Part shown: in pieces, positions 60,963-64,000 of the stretch | Numbering within the stretch: the stretch's first letter is position 1 | How the letters are laid out: each line of letters starts with the position of its first letter | Source of the DNA: Burkholderiaceae bacterium | Lineage (GTDB): Bacteria > Pseudomonadota > Gammaproteobacteria > Burkholderiales > Burkholderiaceae_C | Assembly: GCA_024235995.1 (NCBI GenBank) | Contig: JACKLI010000001.1 | Span: 1,240,001-1,304,000 of the forward strand | Length of the DNA: 64,000 bases | Direction: 5' to 3' | Notes under the pieces: generated by a model | What the model saw: the letters and a program-made list of their open reading frames with translations, nothing else | What the model was told of the DNA's origin: nothing | Databases searched by the model: none | Translations under genes and position numbers: made by a program

Positions 60963-61517
60963 ATGAAAGTCATTTCAACGGCCCTTCCAGGCGTTCTCAT
61001 TCTGGAGCCCCAGGTGTTCGGCGACGCCCGCGGCTTTTTCACCGAAAGCTACAACCGCCGCCGCTTTGCCGCCGCCACCGGGCTGGACATCGACTTCGTG
61101 CAGGACAACCACAGCCGCTCGGCCAGGGGCGTGCTGCGCGGCCTGCACTACCAGTTGCGCCAGCCGCAGGGCAAGCTGGTGCGCGTGGTGCAGGGCGCGG
61201 TGTTCGACGTGGCGCTCGACATCCGCCGCGACTCGCCCACCTTCGGGCGCTGGGCGGGCGTGGAGCTGACGGCCGACAACCGGCGCCAGTTGTGGGTGCC
61301 GGCCGGCCTGGCCCATGGCTTCGTGGTGCTCAGCGACAGCGCCGACTTCCTCTACAAGACCAGCGACTACTACGCGCCCGAGCATGAGCGCAGCATCCGC
61401 TGGGACGACCCGGCCATCGGCATCCAATGGCCGCTCGCGGCCCACGGCATCGACACCCCCATCCTCTCGGCCAAGGACCGCGAGGGCCTGCCGCTGGCGC
61501 AGGCCGAGTTGCCGTGA
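60963..61517 (+). CDS. rmlC: dTDP-4-dehydrorhamnose 3,5-epimerase
   Basis: A 184-aa cupin epimerase: EPQVFGDARGFFTESYN, DNHSRSARGVLRGLHYQ with the catalytic His, VRVVQGAVFDVALDIR and the WVPAGLAHGFVVLS segment. It completes the rhamnose pathway with rmlB, D and A. It is separated from rmlA by 5.6 kb of amino-sugar and Gtr genes. A TTG at 60942 is in frame, but ATG 60963 gives the conserved N-terminus. Confidence 0.95.
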   Translation: MKVISTALPGVLILEPQVFGDARGFFTESYNRRRFAAATGLDIDFVQDNHSRSARGVLRGLHYQLRQPQGKLVRVVQGAVFDVALDIRRDSPTFGRWAGVELTADNRRQLWVPAGLAHGFVVLSDSADFLYKTSDYYAPEHERSIRWDDPAIGIQWPLAAHGIDTPILSAKDREGLPLAQAELP

Positions 61518-62320
61518 TGCAGCAGGCGTCGGCCCCGGCGCCGTCGGACGGCATCACGGCCTCGGTCGTCAGTCACGGGCAGGGGCCCGAGGTCGATCGG
61601 CTGCTCGCCGACCTCGCCGCGCTGGGCGAACCCCGGTTGCAGCGCGTCATCGTCACCCTCAATCGCCCCGACCCGGCGCGGGCCGGGCGCTGGCGCGCCC
61701 AGCGCTGGCCGTTCGAGCTGCGGCTCATCGAATCCCCGGCGCCGCTGGGCTTTGGCGCCAATCACAACCGGGCCTTTGCCCTGGACGGCAGCCATGGCGG
61801 GCAACCGCTGTTTGCCGTCCTCAACCCCGACCTGCGCCTGCCCGCCAACCCCTTTCCAGCCCTGTGCGAGCGGCTGGCCGGCGACCCCCGCATTGGCGCC
61901 GCCTATCCGCAGCAATGCGACGCCCAGGGCCGCCGGCAAGACCACCAGCGCCTGGCCCCCACGCCGGCCCGGCTGCTGCGCCGCCACCTGCTGCGCCGCC
62001 CGCACGAGCTGCGTCCCGGCCAGGCGCCCGAGTGGGTCAATGCCGCCTTCCTGCTGCTGCGCCGCGGCGCCTATGCCCAGCTCCAGGGCTTCGATGAAAG
62101 CTTTCACATGTACTGCGAAGACGTCGATCTGTGCCTGCGCCTGCAACTGGCCGGCTGGCGCCTGGCGTGCGCCGACACGGCCCTGGTGCAGCACCAGGCC
62201 CAGCGCGCCAGCCGGCGCGGCTGGCAGCCCCTGCTGTGGCACGTCACCAGCCTGCTGCGCCTGTGGCGCTCGCCCGTCTGGCAAGCCTGGCAGGCCCACG
62301 GCGCCCAGCGCGGAGGGTAG
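61517..62320 (+). CDS. GT2 glycosyltransferase, rhamnosyltransferase-like
   Basis: A 267-aa family-2 transferase: ITASVVSHGQGPEV, LGFGANHNRAFA, LFAVLNPDLRLP and the FHMYCEDVDLCLRLQLAGW acceptor motif typical of rhamnosyltransferases that use dTDP-rhamnose. It starts within the rmlC stop (TGATG). No membrane segments are seen, so it would act at the cytoplasmic face on a lipid acceptor. It is a natural user of the RmlABCD product. Confidence 0.85.
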   Translation: MQQASAPAPSDGITASVVSHGQGPEVDRLLADLAALGEPRLQRVIVTLNRPDPARAGRWRAQRWPFELRLIESPAPLGFGANHNRAFALDGSHGGQPLFAVLNPDLRLPANPFPALCERLAGDPRIGAAYPQQCDAQGRRQDHQRLAPTPARLLRRHLLRRPHELRPGQAPEWVNAAFLLLRRGAYAQLQGFDESFHMYCEDVDLCLRLQLAGWRLACADTALVQHQAQRASRRGWQPLLWHVTSLLRLWRSPVWQAWQAHGAQRGG

Positions 62321-62324
62321 CCCA

Positions 62325-63512
62325 ATGAGTCCGCCATCGCCGGCCGCGCGCTATCAGCGCAACTTCGGCCTCGACATGCTGCGCACGCTGGCCATCAGCG
62401 TGGTGCTGATGAACCACGGCTACTTCGGTTTTTTTCTCGCCACCGGCCTGTCCGACTGGAGTGGCTGGCATGCCGCCCTCAGCGCCTGCGCCGTGTTTTC
62501 CATCGAATGGCTGTTCGTGCTCAGCGGCTTTCTCATCGGCTCCATGATGATCCGCAGCTTCGAGACACGGGGCGCCTGGTGGGCCAGCGCGCGCGACTTC
62601 TGGCTGCGCCGCTGGTTTCGCACCATTCCCAACTACTACCTGTTCCTGCTCGTCAACGCGCTGCTGGCGTGGTGGGGCATCGAGCAAGGGCGCTTCGCAT
62701 GGTCTTTTGCGGTGTTCTCGCAAAACCTTTTCAAGGCCGAGACCAAGCCCTTGTTTTTTGCCGAGGCCTGGTCCCTGGCGCTCGACGAATGGTTCTATTT
62801 CCTGATGCCGCTGCTGCTGGGCGCCGTCGCCTGGCTCGTTCGCCTGGAGCGCCGGCATTTGTTCTGGGTTGTCGCCGGGTTGTTGATCGGGGTGCCCACC
62901 GTCCTGCGCACCCTGGTGACCCCCTCGACCGATTTTTTCAATTGGGACGACAACATCCGCCGCGTCACCCTGATGCACCTGGACGCGACCGGCTGGGGCG
63001 TGGCCGCCGCCATCCTCAACCGCTGGCACCCGCAATGGTGGGGCCGCGCCCAGGGCCGCAAGGCCTTGCTCGGCCTCGCGCTCACCCTCGGCGCGGCCGC
63101 CGCCATGTTTTACTTCATGCTGGTCGGTTGGGGCCGGTTTGCCGGCGGCCGCTTCAACGATCTGGCGCTGATCGTCGCGCCCGGCGTCGGCACCGTGCTG
63201 ATCCTGCCTTGGCTCACCGCCCGCCGCGGGGGCATTTGGGGCGTGCGCTGGCTGGCCGCGCGCGTGGGCGACTACTCCTACTCCATCTATCTGTGCCATT
63301 ACCCCCTGATCGCCCTCATCACCCACTTCATCAAGGTGTGGGCAATCGACCCGGCGCCCATCGTCGGCTGGCTGGTGCTGCTGTGGGTGCTGCTGGTGTT
63401 CGCCGTCTCGGCCCTGGTGTTTCACAGCTTCGAGAAACCCAGCTCCGACCTGCGCGAGCGCTTCACGCGCCGCGTGCAGGCCGGCCCCTTCGGCGTGCGC
63501 GGCGGGGGGTGA
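62325..63512 (+). CDS. Acyltransferase family 3 (OafA-like), surface-glycan modifying
   Basis: A 395-aa polytopic acyltransferase: FGLDMLRTLAISVVLMNHGY, IEWLFVLSGFLIGSMMI, FWLRRWFRTIPNYYL and GDYSYSIYLCHYPLI. Members O-acetylate O-antigen sugars. It ends the polysaccharide operon, five bases after the rhamnosyltransferase stop, and follows CGGAGGGT. It could acylate the rhamnose or amino sugar. Confidence 0.88.
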   Translation: MSPPSPAARYQRNFGLDMLRTLAISVVLMNHGYFGFFLATGLSDWSGWHAALSACAVFSIEWLFVLSGFLIGSMMIRSFETRGAWWASARDFWLRRWFRTIPNYYLFLLVNALLAWWGIEQGRFAWSFAVFSQNLFKAETKPLFFAEAWSLALDEWFYFLMPLLLGAVAWLVRLERRHLFWVVAGLLIGVPTVLRTLVTPSTDFFNWDDNIRRVTLMHLDATGWGVAAAILNRWHPQWWGRAQGRKALLGLALTLGAAAAMFYFMLVGWGRFAGGRFNDLALIVAPGVGTVLILPWLTARRGGIWGVRWLAARVGDYSYSIYLCHYPLIALITHFIKVWAIDPAPIVGWLVLLWVLLVFAVSALVFHSFEKPSSDLRERFTRRVQAGPFGVRGGG

Positions 63513-63594
63513 ACGGGCGTGCACCTGCACCCCGTAAAATTCCAGTTTGCTCTCCGGCTCCTGCCGTTCACCCGCCCCGCGCGCGCCACAGCCC

Positions 63595-64000
63595 ATGACC
63601 GATTTGCCCTCCAGCCCCCTTGTTTCGTCCCCGCCCCCAACCGCGGCGGACGGCTGGACCGTGCGCTGGCCCGAGTACGGCGAGCTGCTGGTGCGCGCCG
63701 GCAAGCTCACGCCGCGCGACCTGGAGCGGGCGCTGGCTGCGCAGCACGAGATGGGCGGCGCGCTGGACGGCGTGCTGGTCAGCCTGGGCCTGGTGTCCGA
63801 GCCCGACGCCGCCCACGCGCTGGCCGAGCACCTGGGCCTGCCCTTCGTGGCCGCCGAGGCGTTTCCCGAGGTGCCGCCCGAGCTGCCCGGCCTGCTGCCC
63901 GAGTTCCTCAAGACCCACCACGTGCTGCCGCTGCGCGCCGAGGACGGCCGGCTCGACGTGGTCATGCGCGCGCCGCAGGACGCCTTCGTGCTCAAGGCCC
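63595..64000 (+). CDS. GspE/PulE-type secretion ATPase, N-terminal part (cut by window end)
   Basis: The first 135 codons of a larger gene starting ATG 63595. After a Pro-rich leader, the MshEN domain begins (LLVRAGKLTPRDLERALA near 31-48, VSEPDAAHALAEHLGLPFV near 75-93), as in GspE of type II secretion or type IV pilus assembly ATPases. Walker motifs lie beyond the window. TAAAAT at 63535-63540 could be a -10 box. No other gsp gene is in the window, so type II versus pilus cannot be decided; the MshEN type is found in both. Confidence 0.8.
   Translation, partial: MTDLPSSPLVSSPPPTAADGWTVRWPEYGELLVRAGKLTPRDLERALAAQHEMGGALDGVLVSLGLVSEPDAAHALAEHLGLPFVAAEAFPEVPPELPGLLPEFLKTHHVLPLRAEDGRLDVVMRAPQDAFVLKA

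Overview
The window is high-GC DNA with densely packed, often ATGA-overlapping genes. Gene content (Bug-type binding proteins, LIV-type ABC cassettes with a built-in acyl-CoA ligase, phasin, IcmF, an IPTL-CTERM protein, type III pantothenate kinase) points to a betaproteobacterium of the Burkholderiales, most likely Comamonadaceae. The assignment is by gene content and style only. No rRNA, tRNA, CRISPR array or intact insertion sequence is visible. There are about 52 protein genes, two cut by the window edges.

Layout. 1-8206 (+): a branched-acid cluster (SDR end, carboxyltransferase, acyl-CoA dehydrogenase, biotin carboxylase, second acyl-CoA dehydrogenase, acyl-CoA ligase) resembling the Atu citronellol/geranyl-CoA system. 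8309-15041 (-): a complete LIV-type ABC transporter operon with an embedded acyl-CoA synthetase. 15122-15389: a 268-bp palindromic, MITE-like element. 15404-19744 (+): crotonase, thiolase and FadB-like beta-oxidation genes. 19751-27719: AMP nucleosidase, a DUF454 membrane protein, a decayed antitoxin, an IPTL-CTERM surface protein, gamma-glutamyltransferase and another acyl-CoA ligase. 27784-35939: an AraC regulator divergent from a catabolic gene string (TauD-type dioxygenase, porin, BKACE, Bug protein, small hydrolase, MFS, quinone oxidoreductase) whose substrate is unknown. 35964-39257: IcmF, beside a perfect 20-bp palindrome. 39432-49589: housekeeping and hydrolase genes (persulfide dioxygenase-rhodanese, amidase, lipase-like lipoprotein, LysM protein, CoaX, two peptidases, a Zn aminopeptidase, an acyltransferase). 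49604-52379 (-): acyl-CoA-binding protein, TetR, DUF3108 and phasin. 52535-63512 (+): a surface-polysaccharide island making dTDP-L-rhamnose and probably a dTDP-3-acetamido-3,6-dideoxyhexose, with a GtrA/GtrB/GtrC-like glycosylation set. 63595-end: start of a GspE-type secretion ATPase.

Much of the window feeds acyl-CoA metabolism: four acyl-CoA ligases, two acyl-CoA dehydrogenases, an acyl-CoA carboxylase, a beta-oxidation set, a B12-dependent acyl-CoA mutase, an acyl-CoA-binding protein and a PHA granule protein. The most unusual non-gene signal is a family of at least eight short interspersed repeats (core CAAGCGC...CAGCTAT). Five lie inside coding regions, and the four that lie sense to their gene are read in the same frame.
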